Part shown: in pieces, positions 9,661 to 18,584 of the stretch | How positions within the stretch are numbered: the first letter of the stretch is position 1 | Layout: each line of letters opens with the position of its first letter | From: Nostoc sp. RI_552 | Lineage (GTDB): Bacteria; Cyanobacteriota; Cyanobacteriia; Cyanobacteriales; Nostocaceae | DNA length: 64,000 nt | Assembly (NCBI GenBank): GCA_016124525.1 | Contig: WGNO01000046.1 | Coordinates: 1 to 64,000, forward strand | Direction: 5' to 3' | The notes under the pieces: generated by a model | What the model was told of the DNA's origin: nothing | Databases searched by the model: none | Seen by the model: only the letters and a program-made list of their open reading frames with translations | Made by a program: the position numbers and the translations under genes

Positions 9661-9694
9661 GGCTTCTCTGTCCCCAAGTTTGTCCCACGCCCTT

Positions 9695-11380
9695 CTAACT
9701 ACCGGAAGCTAGTTTAAAACCCTCGGCAATGGGACCTAAAGCCAATACAGGAAAGAAAGCCAACATTCCCAAAATCACCACTAATCCAGCTGTAGCAATC
9801 GTGAATAACAACGAATCTGTTTTCAGATTACTGGGGGTTTGAGGGATTGTTGGTTTACGAGACATACTGTGGGCTAGTAGCAAAATGCCAGTGACCGGAA
9901 TGTAGCGTCCTGCAAGCATACTGAAACAAGTACTTAAATTCCACCACAGGGTATTGTTGTCCAATCCCTGTAGGCTCGAGGCATTATTGGCACTAGCTGA
10001 AGCATATTCATAAACTACTTGGGAAATGCCGTGAAATCCGGGGTTAGTAATCCCAGATAGGGAATTAGGATAAGCCAATGCAATGGCAGTGGGAATTAAA
10101 ACCACAATTGGATGAATCAGCAATACTACACTGGTAAGGATAATTTCTGGGCGTTCAATTTTGCGTCCTAAAAATTCTGGCGTGCGTCCCACCATTAACC
10201 CTGTTAAGAACACACCGAGAATTAGGTAAATAAATAGGTAAGCTGTCCCAGTTCCTTGATCTCCCCAGATAATACGTAGGAATAAGTTGAATAAAGTTGA
10301 AAATAGTCCTTGTGGCATTAAGGAATCCTGCATCCCGTTCACTGCACCGCACATGGTGGCGGTGGTGATCACTGCCCAGAGTGCTGTTTGTATCACACCC
10401 AATCGAATTTCTTTACCCTCTAAATTAGGTTCTTGTGATTCCAATATGCTATTGACAAGGGGATTACCTTGTTGTTCTGCGCTGATTGCTAACCAAGTGA
10501 GGATGACAAACACTACAAATATCATCCAGAATATCAACCAAGCCTGTTTGATATTTTTAACAAAAATGCCGTAGGTGTAAATTAACGATGCTGGAATGGC
10601 AATCATCGCGATGATTTCCATTAAATTAGCAGCCCCATTGGGATTTTCAAAAGGGTGGGCTGAGTTAACGCCAAAAAAACCACCGCCGTTGTCACCCAAC
10701 ATTTTAATCATCTCAAAGGAGGCTACTGGCCCTCTAGCAATATATTGAGTCCTCCCCTCCAAGGTTTGCACAACTAGGGTTCCATCTAATGTTTGCGGCA
10801 CACCACAAAAAACTAAAGCCATGGCTCCAATTACTGAGATTGGTAGTAATATCCTAGTAATGGCACGAGTCAGATCAACGTAAAAGTTGCCCAGTTTTTT
10901 GCCTGTTAAGCCACGAATAAAGGCAATTCCTACCGCTAAACCTGTGGCTGCTGAGGTGAACATTAAAAAGCCTAAAGCTGCTACTTGGCTAAAATAGCTT
11001 AAGGTTATTTCGCCTGTATAGTGTTCCTGTCCAGTATTAGTTACAAATGAAACTACTGTATGTAGTAATATATCCCAGGTGGGGGCATCAAAACCATTGG
11101 GATTCCAGGGTAGTAATCTTTGAAAAAATATTAATGTATATACTAAAATACTCATACATATGTTGCTATACATTACTGCCCGAATATACTCCCAACCCGT
11201 CATATCATCTTTGTTCGCCACACCCGTTAAAACAAAGAAGCTACGGTCTATGGGGTTCATTAAGGGGTCAAGTAGTGTTCTTTCTCCCGAAAAAACAAGC
11301 GCCATATATCTTCCCAAAACTGGAACTATTGCTACAACAATACACAGCGTTAAGCTGATTTGCAAAAAACCTTGTCCCAT
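9695..11380 (-). CDS. kdpA: Potassium-transporting ATPase subunit KdpA
   Basis: A 561-residue polytopic K+-binding subunit related to SKT channels. The four selectivity-filter loops are recognisable, including [11 protein letters not shown] near residue 114, [17 protein letters not shown] near residue 228 and ANNASS near residue 465. It is the first gene of kdpABC. No kdpD or kdpE is seen in the window, so the sensor for this operon must lie elsewhere or be different. The approximately 550-bp upstream region is non-coding and should hold the promoter. Confidence 0.96.
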   Translation of the reverse strand: MGQGFLQISLTLCIVVAIVPVLGRYMALVFSGERTLLDPLMNPIDRSFFVLTGVANKDDMTGWEYIRAVMYSNICMSILVYTLIFFQRLLPWNPNGFDAPTWDILLHTVVSFVTNTGQEHYTGEITLSYFSQVAALGFLMFTSAATGLAVGIAFIRGLTGKKLGNFYVDLTRAITRILLPISVIGAMALVFCGVPQTLDGTLVVQTLEGRTQYIARGPVASFEMIKMLGDNGGGFFGVNSAHPFENPNGAANLMEIIAMIAIPASLIYTYGIFVKNIKQAWLIFWMIFVVFVILTWLAISAEQQGNPLVNSILESQEPNLEGKEIRLGVIQTALWAVITTATMCGAVNGMQDSLMPQGLFSTLFNLFLRIIWGDQGTGTAYLFIYLILGVFLTGLMVGRTPEFLGRKIERPEIILTSVVLLIHPIVVLIPTAIALAYPNSLSGITNPGFHGISQVVYEYASASANNASSLQGLDNNTLWWNLSTCFSMLAGRYIPVTGILLLAHSMSRKPTIPQTPSNLKTDSLLFTIATAGLVVILGMLAFFPVLALGPIAEGFKLASGS

Positions 11381-11798
11381 TTATTTTGTACTCAATTAAA
11401 TTTTAATGATGAAAACTAATTATTTAGATATATCCCATGAATTACTTGGCAATTAAATCATGTCCATTTGGGTAATGTCTCTTATATTTAACCTCAGTTC
11501 AATTGTTTTTTTGCCGTTATGAATACTTATCAGTTTTTTTTGCAACTTTCCGTAAAAAATACTTTTAATATACTGTGATATGACTTGTGAAGATGACTTG
11601 GTTATGGTTGCCAATTTAAAATACATGATAGACCAAGAGTAATTTATTACATAAGCCGTAAAAAATGTATGTATTTACACTAATTATTCATTAAGTTAAA
11701 CTAAAATTAAAGTTAGCAAAGAATTATATTGCATATTTAGCTTTTTGGGTAGAAATAATTATTTTGGAAGAATAAACTTCAATAGTCACTGGTCAATA
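11381..11798. other. AT-rich non-coding region upstream of kdpA
   Basis: About 420 bp with no supportable gene. It should contain the kdp promoter and leader. I did not recognise a specific operator. Confidence 0.4.
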
Positions 11799-11916
11799 AG
11801 CGTCAAACCGCTTCATATACTGTTAGCTTGGGGAGTGAACTAGTCCAACTAAGCTGACGCTATGGTTGGAGCTTATGTGCTCACAGGAGAGACGGGTGAA
11901 CCCTCCGCCTTGAGCA
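11799..11916. ncRNA. Structured non-coding element between kdpA and priA
   Basis: Three nested or adjacent pairings are visible: AGCGTCA (11799) with TGACGCT (11855); AGCTT plus TTGG (11825-11831) with CCAA and AAGCT (11845-11855); and TGCTCA-AGG (11878-11887) with CCT-TGAGCA (11908-11916), the last closing a GGG-TGAA-CCC hairpin. The element is more GC-rich than its AT-rich flanks. It could be a small RNA on either strand or part of a long kdp leader on the minus strand. I do not recognise the family. Confidence 0.4.
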
Positions 11917-11938
11917 TTCTCTGTTAAAGTTGTACTTA

Positions 11939-14443
11939 TCACAGTATATTTAACGGATCTATATCTATAGTTAAACTCACAGAATCACTACAAAGCGATC
12001 GCACTGAGTCCCAATCAGGTAACTGTGGCAAAGCATCGGGAGGAAACTTGAGTAATATTTGCCAGCGATAACGGTTAGCTACCCGCATTACATTAGCTGG
12101 AGCTGGGCCGAGGATTTCAAATTCCTGGCTAGAACTTAAAGCTGTGGCAATGATTTGAGCCGTGTTCTGTACTTGAATAGGATCTAAACTAGTTAAGCGC
12201 AATAAAATTAACCGTCCATAGGGGGGATAATTCAGTGCCTGACGTTGTTCTAATTCGGTTTGGCAAAAAGACTGATAATCATGTTGTTGCATTGCCGCAA
12301 TTACCGGATGTTCTGGTGTGTAAGTTTGCACAATCACTTTGCCAGGGTCATCGCCTCTACCGGCACGGCCAGCTACCTGAGTCAGGGTTTGAAAAGCGCG
12401 TTCACTGGCGCGATAGTCTGATAAATGCAGCAAACCATCCGCAGAAACAACACCAACAAATGTTACCTGGTGTAAGTCTAAACCTTTAGTGATCATTTGT
12501 GTCCCCACTAATAAATGAGCTTCACCGTTAGCAAATCGAGTCAGTAGGGTACGGTGTGCGCCTTTGTTGCGAGTGGTATCGCTGTCAAAACGGATAAAAC
12601 TCAACTGTGGGAACTGTTTTGCTAATTCTTGAGCTACGCGCTGAGTACCGCTACCAAAGAATTTCAGGTAAGGGGAACTGCATTCGGGACAGTGCTGGGG
12701 ATGTAAACGCGTATAGTTACAATAATGGCAACGTAGTAACTGCGGTGCTCCTTCTTCGCTGTGGTGATAGGATAGTGAGACATCACAGTGGGGACATTCA
12801 ATCACATATCCACAACTGCGACAAGAGACAAAAGTACTGTGTCCCCGACGATGGATAAATAAAATTCCCTGTTGTTGCTTTTCTTGTAATTCATGTAAAG
12901 CTGCTTGTAGAGGCCTGCTAAATATAGAGCGATTTCCCTGCTGTAACTCTAGCCGCATATCTACTAATTGCACTGGCGGTAATGGGCGGGAGTAAATGCG
13001 TTCCGGGAGGGACAGGTAATAAGAATGGGGAGTGGGAATTGAGGTGTTTGTTAGACTTACCCAACTTTCTAATGAAGGGGTGGCGGAACCTAACACTAAA
13101 GGACAGTTTTCTAATTCGGCTCGCCATTGGGCGACGGTGCGGGCGTGGTAGGTGGGAATAGGAGAATCTTGTTTAAAGCTGCTGTCGTGTTCTTCGTCCA
13201 ATATGATTAAACCTAAGTTGGGTAATGGGGCGAAAATAGCGCTGCGAGTTCCAATCACAATTTGCGGTTCTCCGGTGAGCATTTGTCGCCAAGTGTCATA
13301 ACGTTCTCCTTCGGAAAGGGCGCTATGATAAACCCTTACCTTACCCCGGAAACGAGCCCGGAAACGGTCTGTTAGCTGGGGCGTGAGTCCAATTTCTGGA
13401 ACTAAGATCAAGGCCGATTTTCCTTGATTGAGCAGAGGGTTGATCGCTTGTAAATATACTTCTGTTTTGCCTGAACCTGTGATCCCGTGCAACAACACTT
13501 GGGCAAATCCATTTAAGGCTTGTATGGTGGTTAAGGCATTTGCTTGGTAAGTATTTAAAGTTTTCGGGCTATCTTGAGCTAATGCTAGTCCCTGTTCTGT
13601 TCGCAACACTTCTTTCTCTTCGATGACGATGTAGCCTTTTTCTGCCATTGTCTTTAGAGTAGTGGAACTAGTATGAGAAATTTGCAATAATTCACTTTGC
13701 CATAATTCTCCGCCACTACGCCGTAATACCTCTAAAATTTCTCGTTGGCGACTACTTAAATCATCATCAATAGCACCAATCAATGTGACGGCTTTTTGTC
13801 GTTTTGGTCGATTTAATCGCGGTGGCTCTAAATAACTTTCCACTAACCCAAATCGCAACAATTCTCCTACACCTTTATAGGCTGTTTTTATTTTTTGTTG
13901 TAAGTAGACGAAACTATAATCTCCTGCTGCTTGACTTTGCAAAAGGTTTAAAACTTGCTGGGCTGCAGGACTAAGGAAAGCCAGAGATGAGGAAATTTGT
14001 CTTTTTATTTCTGTGCCTGGGAGCAAGCGGATGCGACGTTGGGAGCGCCCCAGCAATCCTGGTGGTAATGCTACCCTGATTACCTGAATTAAAGGCGTAT
14101 AGTAATATGCAGCGACTCGATTTAATAATTCCCAATAGTTATTGGGGAAGAATCCTTCGCTGACTATATCTTCTACTTCTCGGATTTTTTCTGCCGGTAA
14201 GTCAATATTGGGTTTTATCAATAAACGAATGGCGATCGCTCCCACTTTTTGTGTACCAAATGGTACACTTAAAATATCACCGGGTTTTATTTTTAAATGA
14301 TTCGGTAACCGATAAGTAAATAGTCCCGTAGTGCCTGGACAGTCTACCAGAACTTCAATCCAATGATTCAAATTTTCCGACTGGTAAGTTTCCCCAGGTT
14401 CAGCAACTACGAATTTGACTAAATTAATGCTATTTTTATACAT
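11939..14443 (-). CDS. priA: Primosomal protein N' (replication restart helicase PriA)
   Basis: An 834-residue superfamily 2 3'-5' DNA helicase that reloads the replisome at stalled forks. The N-terminal 3'BD domain (VLVDCPGTTGLFTYRLP) is followed by a winged helix. Walker A is GITGSGKTEVYL near residue 318 and the DExH box is ILDEEHDSSFKQD. Eight Cys ligands form two zinc sites (CRSCGYVIECPHC and CHYCNY...CPECSS), then VAGRAGRGD. A stretch around residues 467-478 (TSIPTPHSYY) is encoded by DNA resembling the GGGGAGT heptamer repeats, apparently an in-frame repeat insertion. Full length. Confidence 0.95.
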   Translation of the reverse strand: MYKNSINLVKFVVAEPGETYQSENLNHWIEVLVDCPGTTGLFTYRLPNHLKIKPGDILSVPFGTQKVGAIAIRLLIKPNIDLPAEKIREVEDIVSEGFFPNNYWELLNRVAAYYYTPLIQVIRVALPPGLLGRSQRRIRLLPGTEIKRQISSSLAFLSPAAQQVLNLLQSQAAGDYSFVYLQQKIKTAYKGVGELLRFGLVESYLEPPRLNRPKRQKAVTLIGAIDDDLSSRQREILEVLRRSGGELWQSELLQISHTSSTTLKTMAEKGYIVIEEKEVLRTEQGLALAQDSPKTLNTYQANALTTIQALNGFAQVLLHGITGSGKTEVYLQAINPLLNQGKSALILVPEIGLTPQLTDRFRARFRGKVRVYHSALSEGERYDTWRQMLTGEPQIVIGTRSAIFAPLPNLGLIILDEEHDSSFKQDSPIPTYHARTVAQWRAELENCPLVLGSATPSLESWVSLTNTSIPTPHSYYLSLPERIYSRPLPPVQLVDMRLELQQGNRSIFSRPLQAALHELQEKQQQGILFIHRRGHSTFVSCRSCGYVIECPHCDVSLSYHHSEEGAPQLLRCHYCNYTRLHPQHCPECSSPYLKFFGSGTQRVAQELAKQFPQLSFIRFDSDTTRNKGAHRTLLTRFANGEAHLLVGTQMITKGLDLHQVTFVGVVSADGLLHLSDYRASERAFQTLTQVAGRAGRGDDPGKVIVQTYTPEHPVIAAMQQHDYQSFCQTELEQRQALNYPPYGRLILLRLTSLDPIQVQNTAQIIATALSSSQEFEILGPAPANVMRVANRYRWQILLKFPPDALPQLPDWDSVRSLCSDSVSLTIDIDPLNIL

Positions 14444-15233
14444 ATTTTTCTCTTTTTATCAACAAATGTTTTTATTACTTTTACTTAGTTCTTTCAAGTT
14501 TACTTAACTTTATAAAAAGTCTTTATTTTTCGAGGTAAACTGTATTTCTTAATACTTTTGTTCCCTATAATACTTGATAATTTTAATTATATGTAATTTA
14601 CCAGACAATTTTGTCTTAACAATAGGTGGCATAAATATTTAAACTTCACTATAAAACATATAATTATCTTTCCTGAGATTGCTGCAAATGGACTGACTAA
14701 CTACTAAATAGGACATATGGTTTTTCAGCCCCTTGATAGATATTCAACTCTTTGTGTATGTGAGATGCTTTTATACAAATAAATTATTCCAGAAAATTAA
14801 ACTAGTCAACCCGCGTCATTGAGGAAGTTTGATTAAATCAGCACGGAAACTAAAGCCAGACTATAATTTCTGTAATAATTTCTCACCTGTCAAGCTTAAA
14901 AATTTATGTAACTATATAAAAGATTAAGCTAGGGGGGTATAAAGCCTAAGTTTTTTTTATTTGTTAAGGTGGATAAAGGTTGAAGGTATTTGACAGATTT
15001 GGGTATTAAGAAAAAAATAAGGAATATCTCTGTTGGAACCTGAGAAGATAGTTTTTGGGTGCAAAAACCAGTATTTGTTAGAGGTTCTATCTAACAGGAA
15101 CCAAAAAATGACAGCCAGGGACTGGTTTTCACTAATGAATAAGCAATTAGCAAGAAGATGTATTTTTCTGACAAAGGGGTGCATTTGTTTGTTAGGGAAA
15201 ACTACTAACCTTCAAGCAAGCGGCTGTCACTAA
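14444..15233. other. Long AT-rich intergenic region upstream of the sigma factor gene
   Basis: About 790 bp without a credible gene. It separates divergent priA and the sigma-factor gene and should hold both promoters, probably with a long 5' leader for the sigma gene. A 66-codon ORF ending at 15233 has no recognisable features and is not called. Confidence 0.4.
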
Positions 15234-16406
15234 ATGATGTACCAAACAAAGCAAAAATCCCTAAAGGAAACTATGAACATTGCTGAATTGGGAACAATGG
15301 AAATACTGGAAACTACTGCCGAACATGAGGAACACCCACTCGAACTTCTAGAACCAGTGATGGAGTCAGAAAACTCAATCATGGAAAATCTGGAAACAGA
15401 GGAACGAGATGGGGATGATATGGCGGCAGCTCGGCCTTCAGGATACAACAAAACTGAGCATGATGATGCTGTCGGCGCGTTTTTTAAAGAAATGGCGCGC
15501 TATCCGTTGTTAAAACCCGACGAAGAGGTAGAGTTAGCACGGCGAGTCCGGTTTCTCGAGGAAGTTAGGGAATTACAAGCTGCTTTGGAATTAGAGATGG
15601 GACAGCAAACCAGTAAGTTACAAGTAGCCTCCCAGCTAGAAATGACAGAAAAGCAACTAGAAAATCGCTTATATCAAGGCAGAGTGGCGAAACGAAAAAT
15701 GATTCGCTCAAACCTGAGATTAGTGGTGTCCATTGCCAAGCGCTACCTGAATCGGGGTGTACCTTTTCTGGATTTAATTCAGGAAGGCGCTATGGGTTTA
15801 AATCGGGCTACAGAAAAATTTGATCCAGATAAAGGATACAAGTTTTCTACTTACGCCTATTGGTGGATTAGACAAGCAATTACGCGGGCGATAGCCAATG
15901 ATGCCCGAACCATTCGTTTACCAATCCACATTGTTGAAAAACTTAACAAACTCAAAAAAGCGCAACGAGAACTCAAGCAAAAACTCTGTCGTAATCCCAA
16001 CGAAGGGGAAATGGCAGAAGCTTTGGAAGTTACTGTCCAACAACTGCGGCAATTACAACAGCTCAGACGACAAGCACTTTCTCTTAATCACCGTGTCGGT
16101 AAAGAGGAAGACACAGAATTAATGGATTTGCTAGAAGACGAAGATAACCTGTCTCCAGAAGCAAAAATGAATGAAAACATGATGCGTCAGGAGATTTGGG
16201 ATGTTTTGGGTGATGTGCTAACTCCAAGGGAGAAAGACGTGATTTCTTTGCGCTACGGTTTGACAACCAGCGAACCTTGTACCTTAGAAGAAGTGGGCAA
16301 TATGTTTAATTTATCCCGTGAACGAGTGCGACAAATTCAAAGTAAAGCTATGCGAAAGTTACGCCGTCCCCACATCGCCAAGCGCTTAAAAGGATGGTTA
16401 ATTTAA
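15234..16406 (+). CDS. sigE: Group 2 RNA polymerase sigma factor, SigE-like
   Basis: A 390-residue sigma-70 family protein. The acidic N-terminus is variable. Region 1.2 begins near DAVGAFFKEMARYPLL (about residue 77). Region 2 holds NLRLVVSIAKRYLNRG and KFSTYAYWWIRQAITRAI. Region 4 ends with LSRERVRQIQSKAMRKLRRP. It lacks the long group 1 N-terminus, hence group 2 (non-essential, regulatory). The sigE symbol rests mainly on context: in Nostoc sp. PCC 7120, sigE lies next to petJ with a small gene between, the same order as here. A second possible start is the Met at residue 2 or 14. The subgroup could be checked against SigB/SigC. Confidence 0.85.
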   Translation: MMYQTKQKSLKETMNIAELGTMEILETTAEHEEHPLELLEPVMESENSIMENLETEERDGDDMAAARPSGYNKTEHDDAVGAFFKEMARYPLLKPDEEVELARRVRFLEEVRELQAALELEMGQQTSKLQVASQLEMTEKQLENRLYQGRVAKRKMIRSNLRLVVSIAKRYLNRGVPFLDLIQEGAMGLNRATEKFDPDKGYKFSTYAYWWIRQAITRAIANDARTIRLPIHIVEKLNKLKKAQRELKQKLCRNPNEGEMAEALEVTVQQLRQLQQLRRQALSLNHRVGKEEDTELMDLLEDEDNLSPEAKMNENMMRQEIWDVLGDVLTPREKDVISLRYGLTTSEPCTLEEVGNMFNLSRERVRQIQSKAMRKLRRPHIAKRLKGWLI

Positions 16407-16420
16407 CAATTAAGTTGAAA

Positions 16421-16440
16421 CCCCCGGACTTATCCGGGGG
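16421..16440 (+). terminator. Hairpin downstream of the sigma factor gene
   Basis: Eight perfect base pairs (CCCCCGGA/TCCGGGGG) with a CTTA loop lie 15 bp after the stop codon. There is no U-run, so factor-assisted or weak termination is possible. Confidence 0.6.
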
Positions 16441-16517
16441 CTAGTTCATGGTAAGTCCTTAATGATGTCTGTAGCCATGAATTATTAGTCAAAAAACTTA
16501 CAGAATTGACTATAGAA

Positions 16518-16546
16518 TATGGACTATGGATTATGGATTATGGACT
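16518..16546. repeat. ATGGATT-type heptamer repeats before the acetyltransferase
   Basis: Four near-copies of a heptamer (ATGGACT/ATGGATT) precede the likely start codon at 16548. They create spurious upstream ATGs in the same frame. Confidence 0.6.
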
Positions 16547-16547
16547 C

Positions 16548-17042
16548 ATGAGTTCTTCTAGTGATTTGATTTTGCGCTTTGCTCAACCAGCTGATAGCAA
16601 CGTACTGTTTGATTTAATTAAGGGGCTTGCTGAGTACGAGCAATTATCTCAGGCGGTAACTGGGGATGCTTTGGCTCTGAAAGAGCATTTGTTTGGATCC
16701 CCAAAGTATGTTGAGGCAGTATTAGCAGAATATCCAGGGCAAGTTGTTGGTTTTGCCCTGTTTTTTTATAATTATTCCACCTTTTTGACTAAGCCAGGAA
16801 TTTATTTGGAAGATTTGTTTGTTTTACCACAATACCGCCGTCAAGGTATTGGTAAGGCTCTTTTGTCTAAACTAGCGCAAATAGCTATAGAAAGGAATTG
16901 TGGACGTTTAGAATGGAGTGTGCTGGATTGGAACGAGTCAGCACAAGCATTCTATCGCAGTATGGGCGCTAATATTTTAAATGATTGGCGAATCTGTCGT
17001 GTCACAGAAAAGGCCATGCAACAATTAGCAAATAAAACTTGA
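16548..17042 (+). CDS. GNAT family N-acetyltransferase
   Basis: A 164-residue acetyl-CoA-dependent N-acetyltransferase. The acetyl-CoA pyrophosphate-binding motif is QYRRQGIGKALL, preceded by the strand YLEDLFVLP. WNESAQAFYRSMGA closes the fold. This pattern resembles diamine (spermidine/spermine-type) acetyltransferases, but the substrate cannot be fixed. The ATG at 16548 is preferred; the open frame extends to 16506 only through heptamer repeats. It lies between the sigma-factor gene and petJ on the same strand. Confidence 0.85.
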   Translation: MSSSSDLILRFAQPADSNVLFDLIKGLAEYEQLSQAVTGDALALKEHLFGSPKYVEAVLAEYPGQVVGFALFFYNYSTFLTKPGIYLEDLFVLPQYRRQGIGKALLSKLAQIAIERNCGRLEWSVLDWNESAQAFYRSMGANILNDWRICRVTEKAMQQLANKT

Positions 17043-17255
17043 AGATTGATTATTAAGATAAGGCTGAAGCCCAAGTAAGAACATTTACAAACTTTTTTAT
17101 TGCCAGATTTTGGTGTGTTATTTATTTTTGCTTGTTCCGTTTTCCCTGGGCTTTTCTTAAGTTTGACGGCTTGTCTTTTGACCTTGGCAACTAATTCAAT
17201 TGAAAATTATGGAAAGTCTTTTACAAAGTTAGCCGTTTTGCAGAGAGAACAAGAG

Positions 17256-17588
17256 ATGAAAAAAATTATTTGCCTGGTACTTTTAGGCATAACTGTCTTT
17301 ACCTTTACTTTTGGTAGTCCAGCTTTAGCGGCAGATACTGCTAGTGGAGCCAAAATATTTAGTGCTAATTGTGCTAGTTGTCATATGGGTGGTAAAAATC
17401 TAGTTAAAGCTAATAAAACTTTGAAAAAGAGTGACTTAGAAAAGTACGGATTGAACTCAGAACAAGCGATTATTAGTCAAGTTACCAATGGTAAAAATGC
17501 TATGCCTGCCTTTCGAGGTCGTTTAAAAACAGCGCAGATAGAAAATGTAGCTGCTTACGTATTAGAACAAGCGGATCAAGGTTGGTAG
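17256..17588 (+). CDS. petJ: Cytochrome c6 (cytochrome c553)
   Basis: A 110-residue precursor of the soluble thylakoid-lumen haem protein that carries electrons from cytochrome b6f to photosystem I or to cytochrome oxidase, replacing plastocyanin when copper is scarce. A signal peptide occupies residues 1-25, with probable cleavage after ALA. The haem motif CASCH has Cys39, Cys42 and His43, and Met83 in AMPAF is the sixth ligand. The frame is open back to 17100, but the conserved start MKKIICLV is at 17256. Confidence 0.95.
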   Translation: MKKIICLVLLGITVFTFTFGSPALAADTASGAKIFSANCASCHMGGKNLVKANKTLKKSDLEKYGLNSEQAIISQVTNGKNAMPAFRGRLKTAQIENVAAYVLEQADQGW

Positions 17589-17945
17589 TTATTTCAAGTC
17601 CAGCTAATTAGTTATAATTCCCTGGTTAATCAAAAGTTTTGGGAAAAATTAATACTTAGCTGGGCTGCTTGTTTGACTTAATTTACATCTGTCGCAGTTG
17701 TAAAATAGGATGCTTTTGACTTGTTTATGGCGGTTAATTCTCAGTGGACTAGTGGTTTATTTATTAAATATTTTTTCTGTCTTAGTCAAGTAATTTATGG
17801 AATATTTTTCTCAACTTCAAGTTGAATTGTTACTGTTTAGTCAGCAAGACATGAGTAAATGAGCAATTATTTTTGTGGCGTGGGTAATAATTTAAGAAGA
17901 GAAAATAAAAAAATAACAGTTGAACTCGAGTAGGTTGACGGTTAA
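17589..17945. other. Non-coding stretch downstream of petJ
   Basis: About 360 bp of AT-rich sequence with no gene I can support. It may include eroded parts of the kinase relic that follows. Confidence 0.35.
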
Positions 17946-18147
17946 GGTCAAGTCAGAGTCAGTGATACGGGTAAGGAAATTAATCGAGAGTTTTTGCCTT
18001 ATGTCTTTGATTATTTCCCACAGGTAGATAGCAGTGCTGTGATAAAAGTTGAGGGAATTATGGGTGGGGGTGTCAATTGTCGCTAATATTGTGGAGATGC
18101 ATGGCGATACCTTCCCAGCAGAAAGTTATAACAATCATAAACGCTGA
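17946..18147 (+). pseudogene. Remnant of a sensor histidine kinase ATPase domain
   Basis: Translation gives VRVSDTGKEINREFLPYVFD followed by YFPQVDSSA, a clear match to the N/G1 and F boxes of HATPase_c domains in hybrid kinases. At the G2 box (GGGVNCR) the frame hits a stop; a one-base shift restores SIVANIVEMHGDT, the usual continuation. The upstream kinase and sensor regions are absent, so only the tail of the ATPase domain survives, with a frameshift. It is non-functional. Confidence 0.75.
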
Positions 18148-18584
18148 CTCTACCATCAGTTGACTTGTTCGTAAAGATAAAAGCTCAACTATGCTAGAGT
18201 CAGGTAATACTGGCATGGACTTAGGATTTAATTTCTTAGTACTTAACCATAGTTTCGTTTAAATTAGAAATATAAGTCAAGGGTCAAACTCTTATCAATT
18301 AAGAATCCCAGATTTGCCACCGCAGATACACACTAGTATACATTGTTAATGTTTAGATAATGTTTTGGGGGTGGGTACTGGAAAAATATGAACATGAGAT
18401 AACACTATTCTCATTAGCAGCCACTGACAAGGAAACCCGCCATTGCGGGGATCGCAGTCCCGGAGGCGATGGCGTTGGAGACTTCTAGTCCATTCCCAGA
18501 TCAAACATCTATCTGGGAAAGCTGGCTAAAAAGAGAAACCCCCCAGCAACTTTCCCAAAAATCCTAAATCTAAAATCTTTAAAG
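18148..18584. other. Non-coding region upstream of clpB
   Basis: About 440 bp with no gene. It contains one palindromic dispersed repeat (18438-18473) and should hold the clpB promoter. I saw no CIRCE-like inverted repeat. Confidence 0.4.
18438..18473. repeat. Small palindromic dispersed repeat
   Basis: Starts CGCCATTGCGGGG, has a CGCAGT core, and ends GGAGGCGATGGCG, so the arms pair. It is similar in design to elements at 46446, 58861, 59641, 61510, 61900 and 62683. Confidence 0.6.

Noticed and set aside
11799..11916. ydaO (c-di-AMP) riboswitch upstream of kdpA
   Set aside because: Short words such as CGTCAGCT and GCGGAGGG on the minus strand recall the family, but the GGGGTNAATC middle block and the 3' closing half do not match, and the element is about 420 bp from kdpA.
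15033..15233. 66-codon ORF before the sigma factor gene
   Set aside because: Non-ATG start, no recognisable features, and composition like the surrounding non-coding DNA.
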